A DNA stretch of 64,000 bases from Runella slithyformis DSM 19594 (GTDB lineage Bacteria; Bacteroidota; Bacteroidia; Cytophagales; Spirosomataceae), in NCBI RefSeq assembly GCF_000218895.1, contig NC_015703.1, positions 4,415,001 through 4,479,000 of the forward strand, given 5' to 3'. The notes beneath the pieces are model-generated. The model did not search any database. It was not told the DNA's origin and saw only the letters and a list, made by a program, of their open reading frames with translations. The position numbers were made by a program, and so were the translations under genes. This document shows, piece by piece, positions 1 to 7,344 of the stretch. Position 1 is the first letter of the stretch; each line of letters opens with the position of its first letter.

Positions 1-306
1 GCGGGGGAGTTGCTGGAAATGCTGGGGCTGAAAGACCGCTTGGGAAATTTACCTTCCCAATTGTCGGGCGGAGAGCAGCAGCGGGTGGCCGTGGCGCGGG
101 CCTTAATTAATAATCCTGCCATTATTTTTGCCGACGAGCCGAGCGGCAACCTCGATTCCCGTAACGCCGAAGACCTGCATCAATTGTTTTTTCGCCTGCG
201 CAATGACCTCGGACAGACCTTTGTCATCGTGACCCACAACGAACACCTCGCCAACCTCGCCGACCGCAAACTGGAAATGATCGACGGCGGCCTGGCCCAC
301 CCGTAG
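1..306 (+). CDS. ABC transporter ATP-binding protein, LolD/MacB/FtsE type (3' part only)
   Basis: The gene enters the window already open, so only the C-terminal half of the nucleotide-binding domain is visible (about 101 codons in frame from base 1). Visible motifs are the ABC signature [15 protein letters not shown], Walker [13 protein letters not shown] and the H-loop VTHNEHLA. The SGNLD form of Walker B and the short C-terminus after the H-loop are typical of the LolD/MacB/FtsE group, which energises lipoprotein release or mechanotransmission-type exporters at the inner membrane. The partner permease is not visible. The TAG stop lies inside a CGTAGGGGCAG repeat end, so the final residues may have been altered by repeat insertion. 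Which of LolD, MacB or FtsE it is cannot be settled from this fragment. Confidence 0.9.
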   Translation, partial: AGELLEMLGLKDRLGNLPSQLSGGEQQRVAVARALINNPAIIFADEPSGNLDSRNAEDLHQLFFRLRNDLGQTFVIVTHNEHLANLADRKLEMIDGGLAHP

Positions 307-359
307 GGGCAGGCTTTACGTCTGCCCGGCTTTACGTCTGCCCGGCTTTACGTCTGCCT
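302..359 (+). repeat. CGTAGGGGCAG repeat with 16-bp unit in triplicate
   Basis: The element begins CGTAGGGGCA, followed by three head-to-tail copies of GGCTTTACGTCTGCCC (312-327, 328-343, and 344-359 with the last base changed). The same opening CGTAGGGGC and the same CGTCTGCC motif recur near 2091-2152 and 28775-28820, so this is one copy of a dispersed family. The TAG of the preceding ABC gene is the TAG inside CGTAGGGG. From here to 430 no gene is seen. Confidence 0.8.
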
Positions 360-430
360 GGGCTGTTGCTGAAAGGCTGTTGTCCAAAAAACGTTGGGCG
401 ATCGTTGTTTTACGAGGGCCCTTTCAGGGG

Positions 431-1879
431 TTAATGGTTGGTTCTCATTTTCAAGGTTATGTCACCGATATTATAACTGTAGACGGATGCCGGCAAAAAC
501 GAAAATACCAGATCATCAACCTGTTTTACCCCCGATTGGTCTATGGATGTGACCAATGCTTTTTGGAAATGATTCGTCCTACAGAAATGAATTAAGCTTT
601 TTAATTCGTTTGGCCTTTCAAAATATCGATTGCTCCATTTTATTTCTACCCCCCACACCGGTTTATAGTTTTTGTTGTCAACCAATACCAGGTCTACTTC
701 TCCTTCGTTTCGACCCTCTTTCCATTGGGCATAGGTCAGATCTAACTTTTCACGGTGCATCCATTGGGATAGGACGGCTGTTTCCACTAAATTTCCCATT
801 TCGCTGTCCGTTTCAGAAGTAGGTGAAAACAAAGCCGTACGCAATGATGGATTGGTTAAATACACTTTAAAACTCGTCACGCGTTTGAGGCGTTTGGCGT
901 TTATGTCAACTCTGTTCAGTACTTTGATCAGGAAGGCCGCTTCTAAATAGTCCAGGTATTTTTTTAAGGTATCTTTTTGAATACCGCTTTCCTGACTCAT
1001 TCTTTCATACGAAAATTCGTTACCTGTGTTGTAAGCAATATATGTGAAAAAACGATTTAACTCCTGAACGTCTTTGATTCCATACAGACTTGGTAAATCG
1101 CGTAACAACACCTTGTCCACTATATCGTTTTTTACATATCGGCCCATGTCGCTTTGTATTTTTTCGCTCAAAACAACTTCCGGATAACCGCCAAAATTCA
1201 GGTAATGCACATACTCTTTATTGAGGGCCTTAATGTCGTGCGTAAGACAATACGGAATTTGGTTGCCGCCATATTGTATTTGCCCGCTGTATATAAGGTG
1301 ATTCATATTTTTAAGATGAATGTACTCTTGAAAAGTAAGCGGTGGCAACATAAAATCGGTAAACCTACCGGCGCCACTTTCTGTACTGTGCCATTTCAGC
1401 GCTGCTGCTGCCGAACCCGAAACAATGAATTTGGTTTCAGGATAAGAATCTACCAGTACTTTCAGGTGGCGTTCCCAATCTTTGAGGTATTGTATCTCGT
1501 CAAAAAAAACAAAGCAGCCGTTCAGGTTTTGTTGATGCAGTGATTGTTTGCATAGATTTAAAATATCTTCCAAACTTAAATGGACATAAATAGGGTTGTC
1601 AACGCCGACAAAAAAGATTTTTTGCGGATTTACATTTTCGGTCATTAACTGCTGTATACTGTGGAACAGCATTACGGTTTTTCCTACCCGCCTTGGTCCC
1701 ATGAGTACCAACGCCCTGCGAATATTGTTTTCTGTTACGTGAGGATAAAATAAGCTGAAGTATAATCGTTTTGCCATCGAGCTGTACACTTCAGGTATTT
1801 GTTTGTTTACCCACCAAGGGTTTTCGTACCGTAATCGTTCTATTATTTTTTCTGTTGGAATAAGGCTTGAAATATCCAT
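431..1879 (-). CDS. AAA ATPase with DUF4143-like C-terminus
   Basis: A 482-residue protein. The N-terminal P-loop domain has Walker A GPRRVGKT (about residues 62-69) and Walker B CFVFFDEIQYL (about 121-131). It also has a sensor-like SGSAAAAL and a conserved LPPLTFQEY segment, as in the AAA_14 family. The C-terminal half, ending in a region with EVDLVL and WGVEIKWS, matches the DUF4143 family, whose charged core resembles a PD-(D/E)XK nuclease fold (EVDLV...EIKWS). Family members are common, often lone ATPases of unknown role in Bacteroidota. No partner gene is adjacent. It reads leftward and its downstream end abuts the triple repeat. Codon use and AT content look lower-GC than neighbouring housekeeping genes, which is compatible with acquisition. 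Confidence 0.85.
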   Translation of the reverse strand: MDISSLIPTEKIIERLRYENPWWVNKQIPEVYSSMAKRLYFSLFYPHVTENNIRRALVLMGPRRVGKTVMLFHSIQQLMTENVNPQKIFFVGVDNPIYVHLSLEDILNLCKQSLHQQNLNGCFVFFDEIQYLKDWERHLKVLVDSYPETKFIVSGSAAAALKWHSTESGAGRFTDFMLPPLTFQEYIHLKNMNHLIYSGQIQYGGNQIPYCLTHDIKALNKEYVHYLNFGGYPEVVLSEKIQSDMGRYVKNDIVDKVLLRDLPSLYGIKDVQELNRFFTYIAYNTGNEFSYERMSQESGIQKDTLKKYLDYLEAAFLIKVLNRVDINAKRLKRVTSFKVYLTNPSLRTALFSPTSETDSEMGNLVETAVLSQWMHREKLDLTYAQWKEGRNEGEVDLVLVDNKNYKPVWGVEIKWSNRYFERPNELKSLIHFCRTNHFQKALVTSIDQSGVKQVDDLVFSFLPASVYSYNIGDITLKMRTNH

Positions 1880-2089
1880 ACACTCTACTTGTTTTTACAA
1901 AAATAACAAAATAGATAGATTTAAAACTATCTATTTTTACATTAAGTGCAAAACAGGTAGTTTTATTGATTAGATAAGTGCCGTTTTGCCGGGTTAAAAG
2001 CTGACTTTTAAGAGCTGCCTTACAAACTTGACCACATACCTATTGCCGGCACCGGATTATGGCAAAGTTCCAATCATTCCGTCCTTATA

Positions 2090-2152
2090 CCCGTAGGGGC
2101 GGTCCCGCGGCGGCATGGTACGCCGCCGCGGGACCGCTTACGTCTGCCTAAG
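2090..2152. repeat. CGTAGGGGC repeat copy with perfect GC-rich hairpin
   Basis: A second copy of the dispersed element: CCCGTAGGGGC at 2090-2100, then a perfect 16-bp inverted repeat (2099-2114 against 2122-2137, loop of 7) built on GGTCCCGCGGCGGC, then TTACGTCTGCC. It lies in the 462-bp gap 1880-2341 between two minus-strand genes. The rest of that gap shows no convincing ORF; it should contain the promoter of the AAA ATPase gene next to 1880. Confidence 0.75.
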
Positions 2153-2341
2153 CTGTCAGGGAAAAGGGTAGCGGATACCGGTCGGCAGATTTGTGCCGGA
2201 CAGACTTTTTACCGCAACTATTGATGCGGAGAACTGAACTTTCTGTAACCGCAGGAGTGCCTGCGGAGCATCAAACCCCGCCTATGGTCAATGGGCCGTG
2301 ACCGGCAGTGTTTTCTTCTTATTGGTTTGGGGGGAGGTGAT

Positions 2342-2773
2342 CTATTGTTCTTTATTTCCTGCTGCCACATGAAGTTCGACATAGCTAAGCCCGCAGATAA
2401 TGACTGTTTCAGTCAAAAAATAGGCTGCCCCATTCATCGTCAATGAAGGGTAATGGTTGATCAGCAGTCCGATTGTCAGTGCGCAGTACAGTAGGTTTGC
2501 CATACCGATAAACCTGATAAATGGCGTCAGCTCTCCTTGTAAAAAGAAAAAACAGACAGCGGAATATAGACAGAAAAAAACGGCTATGACCGAAAGGTAA
2601 GTCAATTCTTTCGTGGGTATTCCAAAATACGTATTAAAGTGTTGCGCAATAATAAATAGAAAAAATGCGGTCGTAAATGCTCCTGCACTGTCTGTAAGAA
2701 AAAGTGCCTTTGGTGTTTCGGTAAAATGCTTTATCAGTTTTTTTAGTGCTCTTTTCACTTGAAAATCAGGCAT
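2342..2773 (-). CDS. Small integral membrane protein, unrecognised
   Basis: About 143 residues from the ATG at 2773 (MPDFQVKRALKK). A longer reading to 2821 is possible but would overlap the upstream gene more deeply. After a basic N-terminus (KRALKKLIKHF) there are four hydrophobic stretches (AFTTAFFLFIIAQHF, LTYLSVIAVFFCLYSAVCFFFL, FIGMANLLYCALTIGLLI, AAYFLTETVIICGLSY), so it is predicted to be a four-helix inner-membrane protein. The start overlaps the stop of the gene at 2766-3221 by 8 bp (ATGCCTGA), implying translational coupling. The two probably form a unit. I do not recognise the family. Confidence 0.75.
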   Translation of the reverse strand: MPDFQVKRALKKLIKHFTETPKALFLTDSAGAFTTAFFLFIIAQHFNTYFGIPTKELTYLSVIAVFFCLYSAVCFFFLQGELTPFIRFIGMANLLYCALTIGLLINHYPSLTMNGAAYFLTETVIICGLSYVELHVAAGNKEQ

Positions 2774-3221
2774 AATTTTCTGTTCTGATAGATGATTGGA
2801 CGCGAGGCCATTTCCATGCATAACGGATGATCAGACCCAGAAGAACGACTTCTGCCACCGCCCCAAACACCATGTGCATCCAAGCCTCACCGGCCAGATT
2901 AAACAATGTAAAGGGAATATAAATCACTGCAATAACGATAGTAACCGGACGATTTATTTTAGCCGGCAGGGCAACGGAAAGAAAGATCATCGATGCCGGA
3001 AGGGTCACGGAGGCGAGTGCTGCCAAAAGAAATCCCTGCGTAATTTCAAACACAAATACCTTGCCTTTCAAAATATCGTCTATCTTACCCGGCATATATA
3101 AAGCGAAATAATCGACATAGATATAGAGAAACATAAAGCTCGCCCACAGCGCAGCAAGCTTCACCGGTACACTGACCTTAATTTCTTCAAGTGCCTTTTG
3201 TGGTGTTTGTGGTGAATTCAT
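2766..3221 (-). CDS. DUF6326-like four-helix membrane protein
   Basis: A 151-residue protein with a short soluble N-terminus (MNSPQTPQKALEEIKVSV) followed by four membrane segments: LWASFMFLYIYVDYFALY, GFLLAALASVTLPASMIFLSV, PVTIVIAVIYIPFTLFNL and GAVAEVVLLGLIIRYAW. The pattern KLAALWASFMFLYIYVDYF and the PG-IDDI-KG loop match the DUF6326 family of Bacteroidota and Actinobacteria membrane proteins of unknown function. It overlaps the next gene (2342-2773) by 8 bp and probably heads a two-gene operon. No catalytic motif is visible. Confidence 0.75.
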   Translation of the reverse strand: MNSPQTPQKALEEIKVSVPVKLAALWASFMFLYIYVDYFALYMPGKIDDILKGKVFVFEITQGFLLAALASVTLPASMIFLSVALPAKINRPVTIVIAVIYIPFTLFNLAGEAWMHMVFGAVAEVVLLGLIIRYAWKWPRVQSSIRTENYA

Positions 3222-3231
3222 ACATGATCAA

Positions 3232-3858
3232 CTAAAAATTAAACCCAAAGTGAAATCCCGGTTCTCCGAGGACAAATTTCGGCCATTTATCGTCCAACTG
3301 TTTAAATCCATCAGGCATTTTTGTGTGATAAGCACGGTGGGTAATGGCAATGGATGGCTGAATAAAAAATCGGTCCTTAAAAAGTTTGATGTGATAACCA
3401 ACGCGGTAGGTATTGAACAGCTGAAAGCCATTACCTATTTTTTTGCCTTTAGCGTCTATAAAAATTTGCCGGGTAGGCATTACATTCAGTTCGGCATATA
3501 ACCCTTTCCCGAAAAAGCGTTGGTACGCCACCGAAACCCCGTATTCCCGTACATACCCCGGGAATTTTTCTTCCGGCTTTCCGTAGGATTTGTTGAAAAA
3601 GGGGTGAATCCCGTTCGGCCAGGCGTATTTCCAGGTTTTCGGTTCTAAGGTAATTACATCTTTACCCGTCATACGATACCCTATATTGAGTTGGGCGAAG
3701 TCGGGTGGGTTGGTAGAGGCCAAATTACCCAGTAAAAAGACGGTGCTGCCAACGAACCACCGTTTGTACGTATTGTCTTGTTTGGCATATTGTGCTTTTA
3801 CCGGTAAACTCCCTGCCAACACGAAGGCAAGTCCAATTCCTAAAATATTCTTTTTCAT
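3232..3858 (-). CDS. Predicted outer-membrane beta-barrel protein, paralogue A
   Basis: About 208 residues from the ATG at 3858. The start is chosen because MKKNILGIGLAFVLAG..VKAQ is a clear Sec signal peptide with a cleavage site after KAQ. The longer ORF adds a non-signal N-terminus. The mature part has alternating aromatic strands (RYFVQP-like segments, YRVGYHIKLFKDRFFIQPSIA) and ends FHFGFNF, with a C-terminal aromatic residue as expected of small outer-membrane beta-barrels. It is a tandem paralogue of 4568-5191, with near-identical signal peptide and matching ends (GFHFGFNF against GLDFGFNF). Its ligand or function is unknown. Confidence 0.75.
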   Translation of the reverse strand: MKKNILGIGLAFVLAGSLPVKAQYAKQDNTYKRWFVGSTVFLLGNLASTNPPDFAQLNIGYRMTGKDVITLEPKTWKYAWPNGIHPFFNKSYGKPEEKFPGYVREYGVSVAYQRFFGKGLYAELNVMPTRQIFIDAKGKKIGNGFQLFNTYRVGYHIKLFKDRFFIQPSIAITHRAYHTKMPDGFKQLDDKWPKFVLGEPGFHFGFNF

Positions 3859-3938
3859 GTCTGTTATAGTTGATGTTAAACGATACTCCAATGGCAGATT
3901 GGCGAGATACAATAAATACACAGCCCATTTCTTTGAAC

Positions 3939-4310
3939 TTACCTCGTAAATTCAACTACCTGAGCACTCACAGTGATCGTTCTTCTGACAAAGAAAGGGG
4001 CAAAACCGCTCACGTGTTCCTCGGTCATGACGTTGATGATGGCTTTGGAACCATTCAACAGGTTGGCTTTCTTCAGCATCTCGGCATACGCATTTTGGTA
4101 CAATTGCCTTTTGTTCATACCTCCGATTGCCAGTACGTAAGAGACCTCCGAACTTCCGCTTACCTGATCAATTACTTTGAAGTTGTTGCCGCTAAGGTGT
4201 ACCTCCGTAGCGTTTTGATTGTGGTTGGTCACAAGGGCGGCGCCGACGCCGCATGAACTGAAAAATGCCGTGAGCAATAACAACACGGAATAAAGGCTGA
4301 TCTTTTTCAT
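3939..4310 (-). CDS. DUF6567-like lipoprotein
   Basis: A 123-residue protein with an N-terminal lipoprotein signal (MKKISLYSVLLLLTAFFSSC, lipobox FFSSCG with Cys20). The remainder (ATEVHLSGNNFKVIDQVSGS...YLALGGMNKRQLYQNAYAEM-like order) matches a Bacteroidota family often annotated DUF6567: a short beta-alpha-beta domain related to the heavy-metal-binding/YbjQ-type folds, ending in ITVSAQVVEF. It should be anchored in the outer membrane. It lies between the two barrel paralogues on the same strand, so co-expression with them is plausible. The function is unknown. Confidence 0.7.
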   Translation of the reverse strand: MKKISLYSVLLLLTAFFSSCGVGAALVTNHNQNATEVHLSGNNFKVIDQVSGSSEVSYVLAIGGMNKRQLYQNAYAEMLKKANLLNGSKAIINVMTEEHVSGFAPFFVRRTITVSAQVVEFTR

Positions 4311-4567
4311 TGTAGTAATTAGTTATTTTTATACATGTATTGCCCTAATAATTAAGGAATTGATTGTTTGATATCCCAAAACTTACATTTGAAATGCGGG
4401 CCCGGACCACCGATAAAGTACTTTAAAACTTTTTGGCATGATGGTGCTCCGGGGACAGTAAATGGCCGCGATGGAAGGTTCGGTAAAACCTATTTTTGGA
4501 CAGGAGAAGCGGGTGTCGGGGGTTTCAGTATGTCGGAAGGTGTCCGGTTACTTTCCCGATAAGGAGG

Positions 4568-5191
4568 CTAGAAGTTAAACCCAAAATCAAGGCCGGGTTG
4601 AATAAAGTAGTTGGACCACTTTTTTTCTACCGATTTAAAAGCGTCCGGAACATTCGTTCTTACCGGCCAATAACTGCATCCGATGGCCGGTTCAAAAAAG
4701 AACCGGTTTTTAAAAAACGTAAACCGATAACCCAAATAGAAGTCCAGATACAACGTGTATCCGTTTCCAAGCTTTTTTTTGTTCTTATCGATGTATTTTT
4801 CAAAAGCATTCAATGCATAAAGGGACGTATAAACTCCTTTCCACCAAAACCGCTGATAGCCTAAGGTAGGGGCAAGGATGCGGGCATGTCCGGGATAGTT
4901 CAGTCCCGGTGCATCAAATGAGGGTCCGAAAGGGATGCCTAACGGCCAGGCATAAATGGATCTTTTAAATCTGAAGGAAACAATATCTTTAGGGGTTATT
5001 CGATAACCCACATTTAATTGTACATACTCCGGTGGATTTTGGTCATTGGGAATAAAATTCCCTAACATCAGAAGTGAACTTCCGACGAACCACTTTTTAT
5101 AGGTACTGTCCTGTTTGGGGTTTTGTGCATTCACCGGTAAACTGCCTGCCAACACGAAGGCAAGCCCAATTCCTGAAATTTTCTTTTGCAT
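4568..5191 (-). CDS. Predicted outer-membrane beta-barrel protein, paralogue B
   Basis: About 207 residues from the ATG at 5191 (MQKKISGIGLAFVLAG...NAQ signal peptide). It carries aromatic, alternating strands (GYTLYLDFYLGYRFTFFKNRFFFEP) and ends GLDFGFNF. The first 25 codons and about 30 bp of upstream sequence (TTGATGTTAAACGAT) closely match paralogue A at 3232-3858, so the duplication included the leader and the translation start. The mature domains have diverged. It lies downstream of and close to the Crp/Fnr gene at 5244-5858, which could place it in the same transcript. The function is unknown. Confidence 0.75.
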   Translation of the reverse strand: MQKKISGIGLAFVLAGSLPVNAQNPKQDSTYKKWFVGSSLLMLGNFIPNDQNPPEYVQLNVGYRITPKDIVSFRFKRSIYAWPLGIPFGPSFDAPGLNYPGHARILAPTLGYQRFWWKGVYTSLYALNAFEKYIDKNKKKLGNGYTLYLDFYLGYRFTFFKNRFFFEPAIGCSYWPVRTNVPDAFKSVEKKWSNYFIQPGLDFGFNF

Positions 5192-5243
5192 GGCTGTTAT
5201 CATTGATGTTAAACGATGCTGCAAAAGTAGATCGGCCGGTAGC

Positions 5244-5858
5244 TTACATTCGTTCACTTAAGTTAAGAAATGCGCCTTGCCCTTTATCTTTCTCTATGAT
5301 TCGTGCTCTCAGTCTGCTTAATGATTGGGGTTTGATCCCTAAGTAGCTCGCCAATTGGTGTTGTGGTACACGCTGAATAAGGTCGGGTCTTTTTTGTATC
5401 AGGTTCTGGTAGCGTTGTTCGGGAGAGGAAGTCTTAAACTCGTCAAAGTCGATTCGTTCTTTAGCTAATAACTCTTCTGACAGTATCCTGCACATGATGT
5501 CAAACTTGGGAAATTTGCGGTTTACTTCCGCTTCCATATCAGAATCGGAAACTAAAAGTATACAGTCTTCCAAACAGCTTATATAATAGTCGGACGGAGT
5601 TTTGCTTACTACGCAGGGCGGGGTCAATGCTTCCATCTCTGTGTAGAAAGCTGTCGTTTTCTCTTCACCCTCTACAATATAGTAGGTTCGAATACAGCCT
5701 TTCAGGACAAAGTAGCTCTCTTTCGATCGTTGGCCTTCTTTGAGTAAAATCGTTCCTTTCTTTGCCGAGCGGAACAGGTCCAAAGAAACGATTGCGTTCT
5801 TCTCCTCTTCGGTCAGCGAAATGTATTTTGAGATAAAGTCAAACAGTAGGTTTTTCAT
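5244..5858 (-). CDS. Crp/Fnr-family transcriptional regulator
   Basis: 204 residues from the ATG at 5858. The longer ORF runs back through the palindromic element and is rejected. The N-terminal cyclic-nucleotide-binding-like beta-roll includes KKGTILLKEGQRSKESYFVLKG and the CIRTYYI strand. The C-terminal helix-turn-helix is HQLASYLGIKPQSLSRLRARI. It belongs to the Bacteroidota subgroup usually annotated Crp/Fnr without a demonstrated ligand. No Fnr-type N-terminal cysteine cluster is seen. The ATG lies 40 bp inside the end of an attC-like palindrome (5892-6023), the position expected for the first gene of a cassette. Its target is unknown; the adjacent barrel genes are candidates. Confidence 0.88.
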   Translation of the reverse strand: MKNLLFDFISKYISLTEEEKNAIVSLDLFRSAKKGTILLKEGQRSKESYFVLKGCIRTYYIVEGEEKTTAFYTEMEALTPPCVVSKTPSDYYISCLEDCILLVSDSDMEAEVNRKFPKFDIMCRILSEELLAKERIDFDEFKTSSPEQRYQNLIQKRPDLIQRVPQHQLASYLGIKPQSLSRLRARIIEKDKGQGAFLNLSERM

Positions 5859-5891
5859 GGCTTTGCTGTTATTATGGTCTGTTACATTTGC

Positions 5892-6023
5892 CGGCAACGG
5901 TTGGGTATCGCCGAAGGCAGGGGTTTTCAGAACTGAATTTGCTACGGAGAACTGATCTTCAAATATAGCAAAAAGCGTCAAACAAAGCCGAAAACCTTGC
6001 CTGACGCCAAACCGCTGTGATCG
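5892..6023. repeat. attC-like 132-bp imperfect palindrome, copy 1
   Basis: Begins CGGCAAC (5892-5898) and ends GTGATCG (6017-6023). The arms pair imperfectly: CAACGGTTGGGTATCGCC and AGGCAGGGGTTTTC on the left match the reverse complement of AAAACCTTGCCTGACGCC and CAAACCGCTGTG on the right. Its length equals that of copies 3, 4 and 5. It is the most diverged copy and lacks the GCACAAAA core seen in the others. It separates the Crp/Fnr gene from the DoxX gene. Confidence 0.65.
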
Positions 6024-6042
6024 GCGGCTTTTCTGTTCTCCG

Positions 6043-6483
6043 TTAATTAACGATTCGTTCGTCAATCGAATATTTTCCGCTGCCGTTTACCAGTGTCGCC
6101 AACGACAAACCGATGATCAGCAAATGGTATTCGTAACCTTCTCCTTTTTGATTACCAAACCAATTCATGAAAAAGCCATTGTCAAGGTGTGAAGTAAAAA
6201 TAATACCGATGAATAAAATGATTGTCAGAACGCTCCAAATACGACTTGCAAAGCCTACTGCGAAAGATAATGCGCCTGCGAACTCAATGATGATGACTGA
6301 AAAGCCGACAACCCAAGGCAAGTGTAGGGTTTCTGTGAAGAAAGCCATGGTACCGTTAAATCCATAACCACCGAATAATCCAAGCATTTTTTGCGCTCCG
6401 TGTGGGAAAAGAATCAGTCCGAGGGTAAGACGGGTAATTAAACCTGTCAGGTCATTGTTTGTGTTGAATATTTTGTTTTTCAT
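6043..6483 (-). CDS. DoxX family membrane protein
   Basis: A 146-residue protein with four hydrophobic helices and the DoxX hallmarks near the N-terminus: LTRLTLGLILFPHGAQKMLGLFGGYGF. These are followed by FSVIIIEFAGALSFAVGFASR and a second-half helix LLIIGLSLATLVNGSGKYSID. DoxX/SURF4-like proteins are small inner-membrane proteins associated with quinone or thiol redox chemistry, though the exact role of this type is not established. The Crp/Fnr gene at 6709-7290 lies upstream on the same strand, with a 225-bp gap that shows no credible gene. An attC-like palindrome follows its stop by about 20 bp. Confidence 0.88.
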   Translation of the reverse strand: MKNKIFNTNNDLTGLITRLTLGLILFPHGAQKMLGLFGGYGFNGTMAFFTETLHLPWVVGFSVIIIEFAGALSFAVGFASRIWSVLTIILFIGIIFTSHLDNGFFMNWFGNQKGEGYEYHLLIIGLSLATLVNGSGKYSIDERIVN

Positions 6484-6708
6484 TTTCGTAATTGTGTTGA
6501 TTGTTTAATTGCCCTGTGCTTCAGGCTTTGGCAAAAGGGTTGCCTGCGCTGCCTCTGCTGAAGCAGCTTTGGGATAGGCTCGGAAATAGATCTTTCAGGC
6601 CCGTGTCTGCTGTGATGAATGATGACAATTTTCATTACCTGTTCCTTTGAAATGATGATGCAAAAGAACAGAGGATGAAAATGATAAAAATTCAAGTAGT
6701 TTAATAAA

Positions 6709-7290
6709 TCACTTTCGGGCCAGTTTTTTACGAAGCATACTTAAAAAAACGGGCGTGATACCCAGATAAGCGGAGACCTGTTTTTGGGAAAGCCGTTGTT
6801 CCAAATCGGGGTGTTTGGTAATGAAGCTCAAATAACGCTGTTCAGCGGTGAAGGAAAGATTCTGATTGATACGTTGCTGTTGTGCAATAAAGGCATTTTG
6901 AAGGATCAGCCTAAAGAAGCGTTCAAATTTCGGAACACGGTCATACAGTTTGTCGAGGTCTGACTTTGTGATTTGTAAAATTTCCGTGTCTTCCAATGCG
7001 TCAATAAAATACGTCGCGGGACTTTGGGTAAGAAAACTGTAAAGGTCGCCAACCCACCAATCCTCAATGCCAAACATAACGATATGCTCAAAACCGTTTT
7101 CATCAATGGTGTAAGTCCGCATACAGCCTTTGACGATAAAGTTTTCTGTTTTGCAAATATCTCCCTGTTTTACTAAAAACTCTTTCCGTTTGAGTTTCTT
7201 GGGTTGCAGCAGCGAAATAAAAAAGTCGGTCTCGCTTTGGTCGAGCTGAATATGTCGGCTGATGTTACGTAAAATTAAGTCAGTATCCAT
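6709..7290 (-). CDS. Crp/Fnr-family transcriptional regulator
   Basis: A 193-residue protein. The effector domain shows KKLKRKEFLVKQGDICKTENFIVKGCMRTYTI and FGIEDWWVGDLYSF. The C-terminal helix-turn-helix is QKQVSAYLGITPVFLSMLRKKL, at the very end of the chain. It matches the Bacteroidota Crp/Fnr-like group and lacks an Fnr cysteine cluster. It is distinct in sequence from the regulator at 5244-5858, so the pair is not a recent duplication. With DoxX downstream (225 bp apart) a regulator-target pairing is possible but unproven. Confidence 0.88.
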   Translation of the reverse strand: MDTDLILRNISRHIQLDQSETDFFISLLQPKKLKRKEFLVKQGDICKTENFIVKGCMRTYTIDENGFEHIVMFGIEDWWVGDLYSFLTQSPATYFIDALEDTEILQITKSDLDKLYDRVPKFERFFRLILQNAFIAQQQRINQNLSFTAEQRYLSFITKHPDLEQRLSQKQVSAYLGITPVFLSMLRKKLARK

Positions 7291-7344
7291 TTTGCAGCGT
7301 ATCTCTCAGTGAGCGGGCAGCATGTCAGCGGCGGTTTATCAGGT

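Noticed and set aside
312..359. Short regular repeats that could suggest a CRISPR array
   Set aside because: The units are directly adjacent without spacers and only 16 bp long; no cas genes are near.
556..822. Plus-strand ORF inside the AAA ATPase gene
   Set aside because: It is an antisense shadow of a gene with clear Walker motifs.
5859..6065. N-terminal extension of the Crp/Fnr gene at 5244
   Set aside because: The extension lies in the palindromic element and is not similar to family N-termini; the ATG at 5858 fits the usual length.
6480..6695. 71-codon minus-strand ORF between DoxX and Crp/Fnr
   Set aside because: It is low-complexity basic sequence with no support; the interval is more likely a promoter region.
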